Source: Cyclobacteriaceae bacterium
Lineage (GTDB): Bacteria > Bacteroidota > Bacteroidia > Cytophagales > Cyclobacteriaceae
Assembly: GCA_025055435.1 (NCBI GenBank)
Contig: JANWWN010000008.1
Span: forward strand, 1-64,000
Length of the DNA stretch: 64,000 nucleotides
Direction of reading: 5' to 3'
In this document: positions 44,215 through 53,913 of the stretch, piece by piece
How positions within the stretch are numbered: the stretch's first letter is position 1
Layout: each line of letters starts with the position of its first letter
The notes under the pieces: model-generated
What the model was told of the DNA's origin: nothing
Seen by the model: the letters and a program-made list of their open reading frames with translations, nothing else
Database searches by the model: none
Program-made: the position numbers and the translations under genes

Positions 44215-45830
44215 TAGATGAGATAATCCGTACTCAGGAATACCGACTCGCGGTTGCGGATAATGGACGAGATAATTTGTTTGTTTTCATCCGTAGCTTT
44301 TGTAGCCACCACCGTGCGAATGGAAAAAGCACGTAAAGCATCGGCTACAGAAAGTGTGCCCTCGGCAGAGTCCTTTCTGCCGTTAAACGGAAATGTATCG
44401 GGCCCGCGCTGGCACTGGGTATTCAGGTTAATTCGGCCCACCTGGTTGGTGAATGCATCAATATACCGCGCCAGTGTTTTACCGGATGAGCTGAAAACGC
44501 TGACCTGCTGTCCGTAGTTGGAGTTTACCACATATTGTATAGGTTCCTCATCGTGATCAAAAGGCACAACCGGAATAACCGGTCCAAACTGTTCTTCCAC
44601 GTACACGCGCATCTTTTCATTAACCGGATACAAAACAGCCGGATAAAAAAACGTGCGGTTTATTTTTCCTCCGTTTTCATTTACAATCCGGGCGCCATGC
44701 TGCACGGCATCTTTTACCAGTGCATCGAGGTAATCGGTTTTTCCGGGCTCAGGCAACGGCGTTAACGAAACACCTGGCTCCCACGGCATGCCGGGTTTGA
44801 GTTGTTTTACAGCTTCGGTAAACTTCCAGAGAAACTCATTTACAATTTTTTTGTGCACAAACAGAATTTTCAATGCGGTACAGCGCTGTCCGTTAAAAGA
44901 CAACGAACCGGTAAGGCATTCGCTGATCGCATTATCCAGGTCGGCATCGGGCAGCACGATGGCCGGGTTTTTTGCATCCAGGCCTAAGATGGCCTTCAGC
45001 CGGTTGGGCTTGGGATGAAGCCTTTTCAAATCGTTTGCCCCCTTATGCGTTCCGATAAATGCAAACACATCCACTTTTCCGGTTTCCATCAAAGCACCTA
45101 CCGTTTCGCGTCCTTTTCCGTAGATAACATTGATAACACCCGGCGGAAACGAATCGCGAAAAGCTTCGAGCAACGGTCGAATGAGCAACACCCCATATTT
45201 GGCAGGCTTAAACACCACCGTATTTCCCATGATGAGCGCCGGTATCAGCGTACTGAAAGTTTCATTTAACGGATAGTTGTAGGGCCCCATACATAAGGCT
45301 ACGCCCAGTGGTACGCGGCGTATTTGCGCCATGAACCCCTGCTCTTCGGTAAATTTGGCTGAGTTCCGATCCAGTTCTTTTAATGCCTTGATCGTATCGG
45401 CAATATAATCACAGGTGCGATCGAATTCTTTTTCCGAGTCTTTCCGTGTTTTTCCAATTTCCCACATCAACAGGTTTACTACCTCACTGCGTACGGTGCG
45501 CATACGTACCAGAAATTTTTCCACATGGGCTATGCGTTCGGCCACTGAGCGGGTAGGCCAGTAGCCCTGACCAAGATTATAGGCCCGCAGTGCTGCATCA
45601 AGAGCCTGCAGTGCCGTAGCCGAATCCATCAGCGGTGTTTTACCGATAACCTGTTGTGTCCACGTGCCATCGGACTGTTTTGTAAAAACCGGACTCACCA
45701 CCGGTGCCAGGTTACCGGTCCACTCGCGCAGCTCTCCGTCAATCAGGTATTCACGTTGCTCGGTAAAAGGCACCTGAACTTCGGCGGGAATCTGATGGGA
45801 TTCCGGGAAAATTTCTTTTAAGTCTTCCAT
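44214..45830 (-). CDS. gapN: NADP-dependent glyceraldehyde-3-phosphate dehydrogenase-like aldehyde dehydrogenase
   Basis: 538 residues, somewhat longer than the 475-490 of GapN because of an N-terminal extension. The cofactor site has GPYNYPLNE and FKPAKYG, with FIGTHKGAN after it. The catalytic cysteine is in FNGQRCTALKI. The non-phosphorylating GapN makes 3-phosphoglycerate and NADPH. An acylphosphatase and deoC, also acting on triose phosphates, are its neighbours, supporting the substrate guess. Confidence 0.8.
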   Translation of the reverse strand: MEDLKEIFPESHQIPAEVQVPFTEQREYLIDGELREWTGNLAPVVSPVFTKQSDGTWTQQVIGKTPLMDSATALQALDAALRAYNLGQGYWPTRSVAERIAHVEKFLVRMRTVRSEVVNLLMWEIGKTRKDSEKEFDRTCDYIADTIKALKELDRNSAKFTEEQGFMAQIRRVPLGVALCMGPYNYPLNETFSTLIPALIMGNTVVFKPAKYGVLLIRPLLEAFRDSFPPGVINVIYGKGRETVGALMETGKVDVFAFIGTHKGANDLKRLHPKPNRLKAILGLDAKNPAIVLPDADLDNAISECLTGSLSFNGQRCTALKILFVHKKIVNEFLWKFTEAVKQLKPGMPWEPGVSLTPLPEPGKTDYLDALVKDAVQHGARIVNENGGKINRTFFYPAVLYPVNEKMRVYVEEQFGPVIPVVPFDHDEEPIQYVVNSNYGQQVSVFSSSGKTLARYIDAFTNQVGRINLNTQCQRGPDTFPFNGRKDSAEGTLSVADALRAFSIRTVVATKATDENKQIISSIIRNRESVFLSTDYLI

Positions 45831-45836
45831 AGGATT

Positions 45837-46487
45837 TTAATCAGGTGAGTTAATGATAGCAATTCCCGATGAGGTTCCCAACCGGTCCGCACCGGCAGCA
45901 ATTAATTCTTCTGCCTGCAAACGTGTTCGGATGCCTCCTGATGCTTTTATACCCACCTGCGGTGGTAAGGATTTTCTCATCAGGCGCACGTGTTCAACTT
46001 TTGCCCCAGCTGGTGCAAAGCCGGTAGATGTTTTCACAAAATCGGCACCAGCATCGGCACATAGCTTACAGGCCTGCACGATTTCCTCATCCGACAGGTA
46101 AGCGGTTTCAATGATCACCTTCAGGATTTTTTGATGGTCGTGCAGCAGCTTTGCGCATTTGGCTATTTCAATTTTAGTCCAGGGCAAACCGGTTTTAAAT
46201 GATGAAATATTCCACACGATATCTACTTCATCAGCTCCGTTGTCGATGGCGCGTTTTATTTCGTCCAGCTTTGTTTCAGTCATGTTGTAGCCCAGCGGAA
46301 AGCCGGCTACTGTAACCAGCGCAACCGGCCTGTTACCAATTTCGCGCTTTGCCCGCTTCACCCAGAAGGGTGGCACGCAGATACCAAAAAAGTTAAACTG
46401 TGCGGCCTCCTCTACCAACCGGTCAACATCAGCAATGGTAAGCACAGGCGAAAGATTGGTGTGTTCAATGCGTTGAGCCAGTTCCAT
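45837..46487 (-). CDS. deoC: deoxyribose-phosphate aldolase
   Basis: 216 residues. VIIETAYLSDEEI (reaction-site region) and DFVKTSTGFAPAGA (Schiff-base lysine) are the family motifs, with KASGGIRTRLQAEELI at the end. Splits 2-deoxyribose-5-phosphate to acetaldehyde and glyceraldehyde-3-phosphate, which the adjacent aldehyde dehydrogenase could oxidise. Only 6 bases separate it from that gene, so a common transcript is likely. Confidence 0.93.
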   Translation of the reverse strand: MELAQRIEHTNLSPVLTIADVDRLVEEAAQFNFFGICVPPFWVKRAKREIGNRPVALVTVAGFPLGYNMTETKLDEIKRAIDNGADEVDIVWNISSFKTGLPWTKIEIAKCAKLLHDHQKILKVIIETAYLSDEEIVQACKLCADAGADFVKTSTGFAPAGAKVEHVRLMRKSLPPQVGIKASGGIRTRLQAEELIAAGADRLGTSSGIAIINSPD

Positions 46488-46587
46488 TTAGCGAAGGTAT
46501 TTAAAAATTGCCTTTGATTTCTCAAAAAATCAACTGGCCGCTTTCACTTAAGTTATTATTAGAGATAATTTAAATCGCAGATTAACA

Positions 46588-46983
46588 TCAATGCCTTATA
46601 CCACACACCTTACAATACTTCATCTTTTCGGGCGGGCGTTTTTTGGGCGGGCGTTTATGCCCGAAATACATCGGGTCGGAGTACTGTGGCTTCTCCATCA
46701 ACTTCTCGTTCTTCCGGCGTTGCTTTGCTACTTCTTCCATCCGCTCATAAAACCTTTCGCGTGCATCGTAGGTTATGGGCTGTTGCTTTATTTTTTTTCT
46801 GGATTTCTTTTCCGCTTCGGGCACATAGTCTTTTTCAGGAAAGTAGGGCTGAAGGGATGTGGGTGAATCGGACTGCCGTTCCTGTGCAGATGATTTCTTG
46901 CGGGAAGAAGAACCCTTAGACTGTGCTGACGCATAAAAAGTAAATACAGCACTTAGTATTACGATAAAACCTATCCGAAGCAT
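46588..46983 (-). CDS. exported basic protein, unknown
   Basis: 131 residues with a signal peptide (LRIGFIVILSAVFTFYASAQ). The mature protein is rich in Lys, Arg, Pro and Ser (SSSRKKSSAQ, HKRPPKKRPPEK) with a C-terminal CKVCG pair. No domain is recognised. The flanking stretch 46984-47117 holds nothing I can identify. Confidence 0.55.
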   Translation of the reverse strand: MLRIGFIVILSAVFTFYASAQSKGSSSRKKSSAQERQSDSPTSLQPYFPEKDYVPEAEKKSRKKIKQQPITYDARERFYERMEEVAKQRRKNEKLMEKPQYSDPMYFGHKRPPKKRPPEKMKYCKVCGIRH

Positions 46984-47117
46984 AGCAGCAAAGATACTAA
47001 CCTGAAAAGGGCCTGAAAATTGTAACCAGTCGCCAGATTAGTGCATAGTAAGGATGAATCTACCGAATTAAAAGTCAGGTGGAAATACTGAGCGCAGCTG
47101 CTGCTTATGAGCTGCTA

Positions 47118-47603
47118 TCAACTTCCCTTGACGGTCAACATACTTTGCTGCCTGCGGAACACCCACGGAGGTGTGGGAGAATCCTCTGACCATAAGCCGG
47201 CTTTTGCCTGTTGTGCCCGCTCCTGCAGTTTCAATAATTCGGGATGAGAACATTTTTCTGATGCCCAGGCTAAACCTTTTTGCACAAGTTCGTAACGTAA
47301 ATCGATTGACGCATGGATATACACCACACCAAGATAGTTGCCATGTCGATCCTTGCCTGTAAGTTCAACAGTGATGTTTTTATTCAACAGTATTTTTTCC
47401 AGATGCATTCTCGCTTCCTCAGCATAAGGCTGCCCGGGTTCCGGACTGTCCACATCATGCAATACAACCTGATAGGTATCTCCTTCGGATATGACTACCA
47501 GCGTATTCCCGTCAACTACCGTAGCTACCTTTCCGGTTATCGGATTGAATGCCATTACCACGCTTGCCAGCAGGTTTACCATAAGAGTTCCCAGCGATTT
47601 CAT
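47118..47603 (-). CDS. thermonuclease-like protein, key arginines replaced
   Basis: 161 residues with an N-terminal signal-like hydrophobic segment (MVNLLASVVMAFNP). The SNase fold is visible: VVDGNTLVVISEGDTY, VDSPEPGQPYAEEAR, and GLAWASEKC. In the canonical nuclease the catalytic Arg35 precedes the L-x-G-I-D-x-P-E motif and Arg87 lies in D-x-x-G-R; here these positions read V and N (YQVVLHDVDSPE, DRHGNYLG). It may be inactive or act on other substrates. Confidence 0.75.
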   Translation of the reverse strand: MKSLGTLMVNLLASVVMAFNPITGKVATVVDGNTLVVISEGDTYQVVLHDVDSPEPGQPYAEEARMHLEKILLNKNITVELTGKDRHGNYLGVVYIHASIDLRYELVQKGLAWASEKCSHPELLKLQERAQQAKAGLWSEDSPTPPWVFRRQQSMLTVKGS

Positions 47604-47714
47604 ACCCGTTCAGTTTTACGGTAAAAGTACGGCAGCCGGCAATGGCACACCCGGCTGAATTACCGGGCAAATGGCACATGTAAGGTTTTTAAGTAAAAAT
47701 GCTGTGGATTGAAT

Positions 47715-50700
47715 TTACTTTCTACAGTACTGGTCAATCTGATACCGCGCTTTGGCATCACCCAGTTCTACTGCCCTGCGCCAGTCGAAGCACGCTTTAT
47801 CTTTTTGTTGCAGTTGATAATACAGGTTACCGCGCATTTTATAGTACGATGCATTTTTCGGTTCTACGCGAATTGCTTCATCCATATCAGAGATGGCCGC
47901 ACCCGGATCGCCCAGTTCGGCCTTGCAATTGGCGCGATTGTAATACGCCACCCCGTCATCCGGATTTATCGTTAATACCTGGTTGTAATCGGTAACCGCA
48001 CCTTCGTAGTCCTGTATGCTTTCGCGTATCAGTGCACGATTAAAATACGCCTTTATATTTTTCTTGTCGATGGTAAGTGCATGGGTGAGTTCGGCAATGG
48101 CCGACTTGGTGTCATCGAGTTCAAGGTGAGCACGGGCCTTATCGAGAAAAAGCTGAACTGCACTCTCTCCGGCTTTAACTGCAGCATCAAAATCTTTAAT
48201 CGCTCCGTTGTAATCACCGGTTTCCAGTTTCACCTTTCCGCGCTTATAGAGGGTAGTCTTATCGTTCGGATTCTGGGCAATCATTTTATCGAAATATTCC
48301 AGAGCCGGCACATAGTTTTTCATATTAAAGTAGCTTTCTGCCAGCCAGGTGTAAAGAGAAGGGTCAGGTTTTTCCGTAAGTTTTTCTGCTGTGCGGAAAT
48401 CTTTTACGGCAGCATCATATTTACCGGCTTTAAAATAGGCTTGACCCCGGTTTTCAAACGCACGCACGTATTGCGGGTTTAGTGCAATAGCCGAAGTAAA
48501 ATCAGCAACGGCTTCGTTCAGGCTTTCCTGTAGCAGGTATGCTTTGCCCCGGTTGTTAAACAAGACTGGGTCCTTGAGTCCCAAGGTTATGGCCTGGGAG
48601 TAACTTTGAATGGCTTCGGGTAGAAGTTTAAGCTGAAATTGCGCTTCTCCGCGATGAAAGAAGGCCACCGCCATTTTGCCGTCGCGTTCGATGGCTTTGT
48701 TAAATTCCTGAACAGCCGCATCGTACTGTTGCAGCTCATAGCGACACACACCAAGGCGGTGAAAGAGTGCGGCATCATCCAGTCCGCTTTTAAATGCCTG
48801 CTCCAAATCAGGCAATGCGCGTGCATACTCTTTCAGGTTGAAGTAGGCATTTCCTCTCGCAGCGTAATTGCTGCCCTGTTTATCCCCCTTTTCAATGGCT
48901 TTGGTTAAATCGGCAACGGCCTTCTCAAATTCTTTCAGTTCCAGGTAACTTTTTCCGCGCGCAACGAATACGCGTGCAGCAACATCGGGCATCTCGGCTG
49001 CTTTTGTCAAATCGGTTACTGCCGTTTTATAATCCTTCAACTCATAGCGGGCGATACCGAGCATGGCATAATCATCCGGTTGTGCTTCGTTGCGGGAAGC
49101 AACAACGGCAAGGTCGGCAGCTACGCCTGCATAATCATTTCGGGCGAATCGAATACGAGCCCGTGCCTTCATGGCCGGAATGTAATCTTTGCGAATAGCC
49201 AAAGCACGAGTCAAATCCTCCAGTGCTTCATCGGTCCGGTTGAGTTGTGCACGGGCTTCTCCGCGTAGCGTAAAAACTTCTTCATTGTTTAGTCCCAGCG
49301 CTATTGCCTTTTCCAGGTGGGTATTGGCTTCGGTAAACTTCTTATCTGCAAATTGAAGTTTGCCCAGATGCAGGTACACTTCTTTGTTGTCGCTGTTCAA
49401 AGCAGCCGCTTTCATCAGCCATGGCAGCGCCTCGTTGTTTTTCTTTAATTGAACCCAAGCAAGGCCCAGCATTTCCACTGCCTCGCGGTCGGTTGTGCTT
49501 CCGGCTATGCGTTGTAAATCAGAAGCAGCGTTTTCGCAGTTATTCAGTTTATAGTAGGCCTTGCCGCGTTTCAGGTAAAGATTGGCTTCATTTTCACCGG
49601 CCGCTTCGGCCAGTTTTAATGCTTCTGTTGAGCCTGCAAAATCACTGCGCTCAAACCGCAGGTATCCTGTGTAGAGAGCAACCTTTCCGTCCTTAACACC
49701 TGCCTTCATGGCCGTTTCCAGTCTTTGCCTTGCCAGATCCATCTGGTTGGTATGCCAGGCGGCAATACCAGTCATGCGCAGGATATCGGGTGTTTCGCCT
49801 GTGGCAGCACGAACTTTTTCCAGATCTTCCAGGCATCCGGAAAAATCATTTTGTGCAAAGCGCAGCGTTCCGCGACCCAGCAGTGCAGATGTTAAATCTG
49901 GTTTTATTTTCAGCGCCTCGGTATAATCGGCAAGTGCTCCACGTGTATCGTTAAGTTTTTGTTTGCATTGCGCCCGGTTGGCAAATACCTGCGCATCGGG
50001 AACACCGGCTTTCAGAAACTGGTCATAGTAATTCAAAGCGGCTGTAAAATCATTCTTACCGAAACGGATATCGCCCAGCATGCGCAACGCTTCGGCATCT
50101 TTCAATCCTGCAGCAAGTGCTTTTTCCAAATCGGGTTGTGCTCTGTCTGTATCGCGCTGCGCCATTAATGCTTTACCGCGTGCTAAAAATACCTCCGGCA
50201 AATTTTCACCTGCGCTAATCGCACGGCTCAGTGTTTCAACTGCAGATGCATAGTCTTTTTCTTTGTATTGACAGAGCCCGAATCGGGTAAAGACTTCCCT
50301 TTCGGAAACGCCCATTGAAACTGCTGCCGCAAAAGCGCGGTTGGCTTCGCTGCACTGACCGAACTGAGCCAGGCTCAAGCCCAGCATACGGAACACATCT
50401 TTATCCTTTACTCCGCGGGTTACCACACGGTTCAGTGCATCGGCAGCACCGGAATAATCTTTCAACTCGAACTTTGCCCTGCCTAATCGCTGATAGAGTT
50501 CCACATCACTGCGCCCGGAAGATAGCAGCTTGTCGGTGTCTTCGGCACAACCCTTCCAACTGTTCATCAGACTTCGCACTTCGGAGCGGTTTTCGAGTGC
50601 ACGATCATAGTCGGGCTTCAATTCCAGTGCTTTGGTGAAATCGGCTTCTGCTGCCGGATATTCTTTCAGCATCATGCGGGCTTTACCACGATTGTTGTAC

Positions 50701-51209
50701 ACCACCGCATCCTGTACACCTTTTGCTATCGCTTTATCATAATTGGCTATGGCATCGCGGTAATTTTCGGTTCGGAACTTCAGATTGCCGAGATTGACAA
50801 AGGTTTCCGGGCGTTGTGCGCCCATCTGCACTGCTTTTTCCAAATCGGGAAGTGCATTCTGATAATCATTTAGAAAAGCGCGGGTATTTCCGCGCAGTTC
50901 AAACAGTTCCACCGCATTGATTCGCTGACGGGCGGCCTCATCGAAATCAGCCCGGGCTTTTTCGTAATCCTTTAGGTAATAGTAAGCTGTACCCCGGTAC
51001 AGATAAATTTCTTTTTGCGCAAAGCCGGCCGTTATTAATCGGGAAAATTCTTCGGTTGCTGCCCGGTAGTCGGAATTATTTAGTTTTTCAACAGCCTGCT
51101 GATACTGCGCGCGCTGCAGCGAGTCGATGCGGGTTTGAGACTGACCCGTTTTCCATAGTGAAACAGAAAGGAGTATCAGGAAAAACCGAAACAGAAAATG
51201 TTTTTTCAT
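47715..51209 (-). CDS. giant TPR-repeat protein, exported
   Basis: 1164 residues from the ATG at 51209, giving a signal peptide (MKKHFLFRFFLILLSVSLWKTGQSQ). The upstream frame (51251) would hide this signal. The whole mature protein is about thirty TPR units of about 34 residues, with recurring blocks such as YNNRGKARMMLKEYPAAEAD and ALPDLEKAVQMG. Nothing but TPRs is seen, so it is a periplasmic or outer-membrane scaffold. The gene is downstream of two tiny membrane-protein genes. Confidence 0.8.
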   Translation of the reverse strand: MKKHFLFRFFLILLSVSLWKTGQSQTRIDSLQRAQYQQAVEKLNNSDYRAATEEFSRLITAGFAQKEIYLYRGTAYYYLKDYEKARADFDEAARQRINAVELFELRGNTRAFLNDYQNALPDLEKAVQMGAQRPETFVNLGNLKFRTENYRDAIANYDKAIAKGVQDAVVYNNRGKARMMLKEYPAAEADFTKALELKPDYDRALENRSEVRSLMNSWKGCAEDTDKLLSSGRSDVELYQRLGRAKFELKDYSGAADALNRVVTRGVKDKDVFRMLGLSLAQFGQCSEANRAFAAAVSMGVSEREVFTRFGLCQYKEKDYASAVETLSRAISAGENLPEVFLARGKALMAQRDTDRAQPDLEKALAAGLKDAEALRMLGDIRFGKNDFTAALNYYDQFLKAGVPDAQVFANRAQCKQKLNDTRGALADYTEALKIKPDLTSALLGRGTLRFAQNDFSGCLEDLEKVRAATGETPDILRMTGIAAWHTNQMDLARQRLETAMKAGVKDGKVALYTGYLRFERSDFAGSTEALKLAEAAGENEANLYLKRGKAYYKLNNCENAASDLQRIAGSTTDREAVEMLGLAWVQLKKNNEALPWLMKAAALNSDNKEVYLHLGKLQFADKKFTEANTHLEKAIALGLNNEEVFTLRGEARAQLNRTDEALEDLTRALAIRKDYIPAMKARARIRFARNDYAGVAADLAVVASRNEAQPDDYAMLGIARYELKDYKTAVTDLTKAAEMPDVAARVFVARGKSYLELKEFEKAVADLTKAIEKGDKQGSNYAARGNAYFNLKEYARALPDLEQAFKSGLDDAALFHRLGVCRYELQQYDAAVQEFNKAIERDGKMAVAFFHRGEAQFQLKLLPEAIQSYSQAITLGLKDPVLFNNRGKAYLLQESLNEAVADFTSAIALNPQYVRAFENRGQAYFKAGKYDAAVKDFRTAEKLTEKPDPSLYTWLAESYFNMKNYVPALEYFDKMIAQNPNDKTTLYKRGKVKLETGDYNGAIKDFDAAVKAGESAVQLFLDKARAHLELDDTKSAIAELTHALTIDKKNIKAYFNRALIRESIQDYEGAVTDYNQVLTINPDDGVAYYNRANCKAELGDPGAAISDMDEAIRVEPKNASYYKMRGNLYYQLQQKDKACFDWRRAVELGDAKARYQIDQYCRK

Positions 51210-51283
51210 ACCCGACAAAAATATCAAAAGGATAACGGGTAAAATGGACAAAAAGCGAAAAACCCTACTTCTGCCGGAATGAA

Positions 51284-51406
51284 CTACGGATGCGTAAAAA
51301 GAGCAAGTAACATATAGCCCGACACCAAAACGAGAATCAGAATAAGCAGATAGCCGAACAAACGGGCCCTGTTGAAATATGCTTTTATGGGAAGGGTTTT
51401 TTTCAT
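51284..51406 (-). CDS. 40-aa single-pass membrane microprotein B
   Basis: Reads MKKTLPIKAYFNRARLFGYL, then a hydrophobic stretch LLILILVLVSGYMLLAL and a terminal FTHP. One membrane segment, basic N-terminus. Its ATG overlaps the stop of microprotein A as ATGA, implying coupled translation. Function unknown. The resemblance to A in length, layout and C-terminal ending suggests duplication. Confidence 0.6.
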   Translation of the reverse strand: MKKTLPIKAYFNRARLFGYLLILILVLVSGYMLLALFTHP

Positions 51407-51522
51407 GGCGCAGGGTTAGTTACCAGTACAACGAGCACATAGGCGGCAATGGAAAGCAGAACCATCACCACGAAATCGCGGACCAAGCCATAGACATTCG
51501 CCACTGAAATACCCTTTTTCAT
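51403..51522 (-). CDS. 39-aa single-pass membrane microprotein A
   Basis: Reads MKKGISVANVYGLVRDFVVM, then VLLSIAAYVLVVLV and a terminal TNPAP. One membrane segment. It lies between lpdA and microprotein B on the minus strand, with 144 bases to lpdA that contain a possible terminator. It is too short for usual gene calling. No relative is recognised. Confidence 0.6.
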   Translation of the reverse strand: MKKGISVANVYGLVRDFVVMVLLSIAAYVLVVLVTNPAP

Positions 51523-51602
51523 AGCCGGAAAGGTTATCTAAGTTAAAGTAAAACTTTAAATGAACGAATCTTGTTCCCGGTTTTTTGAAAAAACCATACT
51601 AA

Positions 51603-51626
51603 CGGTTAGAAAAGCGGGACTAACCG
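51603..51626 (-). terminator. hairpin after lpdA
   Basis: CGGTTAG (51603-51609) pairs exactly with CTAACCG (51620-51626). On the minus strand a GGTTTTTT run follows about 10 bases later, so it is an imperfect intrinsic terminator for lpdA. Confidence 0.5.
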
Positions 51627-51665
51627 CATGGTAAATCCGGTAAAAGGAAGGATGGTTTAGGCGGC

Positions 51666-53066
51666 TTACAGGTGAATCACCTCGCCATAGGCTGCTGCCG
51701 TGGCTTCCATGATGGCCTCGCTCATGGTAGGGTGAGGGTGAACGGACTTAATGATTTCGTGTCCGGTGGTTTCCAGCTTGCGTGCTGCTACGACCTCTGC
51801 AATCATTTCCGTAACGTTGGCGCCAATCATGTGCGCACCCAGCCATTCACCGTACTTGGCATCGAAGATGACTTTAACAAAACCATCGGGCGCACCGGCT
51901 GCTTTGGCTTTTCCGGACGCAGTGAACGGAAACTTTCCGACTTTTATCTGATAGCCTGCCTTTTTGGCTGCTTCTTCTGTGTAGCCAACGGAAGCGATTT
52001 CCGGCGAGCAATATGTACAACCGGGTATGTTATTATAATTGAGCGGCTCAGGATTCAAACCGGCAATCTTTTCCACACAGATGATACCTTCTGCCGAAGC
52101 CACGTGAGCCAGGGCCTGACCTTTAACGATATCGCCTATGGCATAAACGCCCTGAACATTGGTACGATAATAGTCGTCAACCACAACTTTACCTTTATCG
52201 GTCTTTACCCCTGTTTCTTCCAGACCTATTCCTTCCAGATTGGCGGTAATTCCTACGGCAGACAACACGATGTCTGACTCAATTTTTATTTCGCCCGAAG
52301 GAGTTTTAACGGTTGATACGCAACCCTTGCCCTTAGTATCAACGGCGGTTACTTCGGAACTGGTGTAAACATTGATACCCGATTTTTTAAATGATTTTTC
52401 CAAAGTCTTGGAAACTTCAACGTCTTCGAGTGGAACCAGATTGGGCAGAAACTCTACAATGGTTACTTCCGTTCCGATGGCGTTGTAAAAATAAGCGAAC
52501 TCGGTGCCGATTGCTCCGGAACCAACTACGAGCAGTTTTTTTGGCTGTTGAGGCAGCGTCATGGCTTCGCGGTAGCCGATGATTTTCTTACCGTCAATTT
52601 TCAGTGCAGGAAGTTCGCGTGCCCGGCCACCGGTAGCGAGGATGATGTGTTTTGCTTCGTATTCGGTCTTCTTACCATCGGCCGAAATAACCTCAACTTT
52701 TACTACGCTGCCCGATTTCTTTAGTTTACCGAATCCGGCAATGTGTTCAATCTTATTTTTCTTAAATAAAAATTGTATGCCCTTACTCATGCCGGCAGCT
52801 ACTTCACGGCTGCGCTTCACCATAGCGGCAAAGTCGGGTTTAGCATCATTCACCTGAATTCCGTAATCAGCGGCATGTTTAATGTATTCAAAGACATTGG
52901 CACTTTTCAACAGCGCTTTAGTCGGGATACAACCCCAGTTAAGGCACACTCCGCCCAGCTCAGCTTTTTCGACTACGGCTGTTTTCATACCGAGTTGCGA
53001 TGCACGAATAGCCGCAACATAACCGCCCGGACCTGACCCGATTACGATGACATCGAATTTGGACAT
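51666..53066 (-). CDS. lpdA: dihydrolipoyl dehydrogenase
   Basis: 466 residues. FAD-binding GSGPGGYVAAIRA at the start, the redox-active pair in GGVCLNWGCIPTKALL, NAD site GSGAIGTEFAYFYN, and the C-terminal HPHPTMSEAIMEA with the catalytic His. The E3 subunit reoxidises lipoamide of pyruvate, 2-oxoglutarate and glycine complexes. The other subunits are not in the window. Confidence 0.96.
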   Translation of the reverse strand: MSKFDVIVIGSGPGGYVAAIRASQLGMKTAVVEKAELGGVCLNWGCIPTKALLKSANVFEYIKHAADYGIQVNDAKPDFAAMVKRSREVAAGMSKGIQFLFKKNKIEHIAGFGKLKKSGSVVKVEVISADGKKTEYEAKHIILATGGRARELPALKIDGKKIIGYREAMTLPQQPKKLLVVGSGAIGTEFAYFYNAIGTEVTIVEFLPNLVPLEDVEVSKTLEKSFKKSGINVYTSSEVTAVDTKGKGCVSTVKTPSGEIKIESDIVLSAVGITANLEGIGLEETGVKTDKGKVVVDDYYRTNVQGVYAIGDIVKGQALAHVASAEGIICVEKIAGLNPEPLNYNNIPGCTYCSPEIASVGYTEEAAKKAGYQIKVGKFPFTASGKAKAAGAPDGFVKVIFDAKYGEWLGAHMIGANVTEMIAEVVAARKLETTGHEIIKSVHPHPTMSEAIMEATAAAYGEVIHL

Positions 53067-53136
53067 ACCTCAAAAGTTTAACGCGCCAAAGATATAACTC
53101 TTGGGCGGCTTACCATCGCAATTCTAAGCATTTGTC

Positions 53137-53144
53137 TATTTTTG
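53137..53144 (+). promoter_or_regulatory. -7 box TATTTTTG for fabG
   Basis: TATTTTTG fits TAnnTTTG, 22 bases before the fabG ATG (53167). No clear -33 element. Confidence 0.35.
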
Positions 53145-53166
53145 AAATTTAAACTCAGTCCTTAAC

Positions 53167-53913
53167 ATGAAATTATTATCCGGAAAAACCGCACTCATTA
53201 CCGGCGCATCGAAGGGTATCGGTCGCGCCATTGCCGTGAAATTTGCCGAACAAGGTGCCAACGTGGCTTTCACATACTTATCCAGCATCGAACAAGGTCA
53301 GACGCTTGAAGCGGAATTGGTAGCCAAAGGCATTAAAGCCAAAGGTTATCGCAGCGATGCATCCGATTTTGCCCAGGCCGACAAACTGATTAATGATGTG
53401 GTTGCCGAATTTGGTTCGCTGGATATTTTGGTAAACAATGCCGGCATTACCATGGACAACCTGCTGTTGCGCATGACGGAAGAGTCCTGGGATAGAGTGA
53501 TGAACGTCAACCTGAAATCGTGCTTCAACACCGTGAAGGCCGCCGCTAAGGTTATGATGAAGCAGAAAAGCGGCTCCATTATTAATATGACCTCCGTAGT
53601 AGGTATCAAAGGCAATGCCGGTCAGGCCAATTATGCGGCCTCCAAAGCCGGCATCATCGGCTTCACCAAGTCGGTGGCTTTGGAGCTGGGGTCACGCGGC
53701 ATCCGTTCCAACGCCATTGCACCCGGATTTATTGAAACCGAGATGACGGGCAAACTGGATGAGAAGACCGTGCAAAGCTGGCGCGATGCCATACCGTTAA
53801 AACGCGGTGGCAAACCCGAAGATGTGGCCGATGCCTGTGTATTTCTTGCCTCCGATATGTCGTCTTACATCACCGGCCAGGTTATTCAGGTAGATGGGGG
53901 AATGCTGACTTAA
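53167..53913 (+). CDS. fabG: 3-oxoacyl-ACP reductase
   Basis: 248 residues of the SDR family. GASKGIG (about 13-19), NNAGIT, the catalytic Ser in NMTSVVGIKG and YAASKAG. The C-terminal ITGQVIQVDGGM is the usual end. Reduces 3-oxoacyl-ACP with NADPH in fatty acid elongation. It stands alone, without other fab genes. Confidence 0.93.
   Translation: MKLLSGKTALITGASKGIGRAIAVKFAEQGANVAFTYLSSIEQGQTLEAELVAKGIKAKGYRSDASDFAQADKLINDVVAEFGSLDILVNNAGITMDNLLLRMTEESWDRVMNVNLKSCFNTVKAAAKVMMKQKSGSIINMTSVVGIKGNAGQANYAASKAGIIGFTKSVALELGSRGIRSNAIAPGFIETEMTGKLDEKTVQSWRDAIPLKRGGKPEDVADACVFLASDMSSYITGQVIQVDGGMLT

Noticed and set aside
51579-51595. Palindrome GGTTTTTT-G-AAAAAACC as an operator or terminator
   Set aside because: A one-base centre leaves no loop for a hairpin, and such A/T runs occur by chance in this composition; it may only add the T-run of the lpdA terminator.
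51672-52277. 201-codon plus-strand frame opposite lpdA
   Set aside because: It mirrors a well-conserved dehydrogenase and shows no independent coding features.
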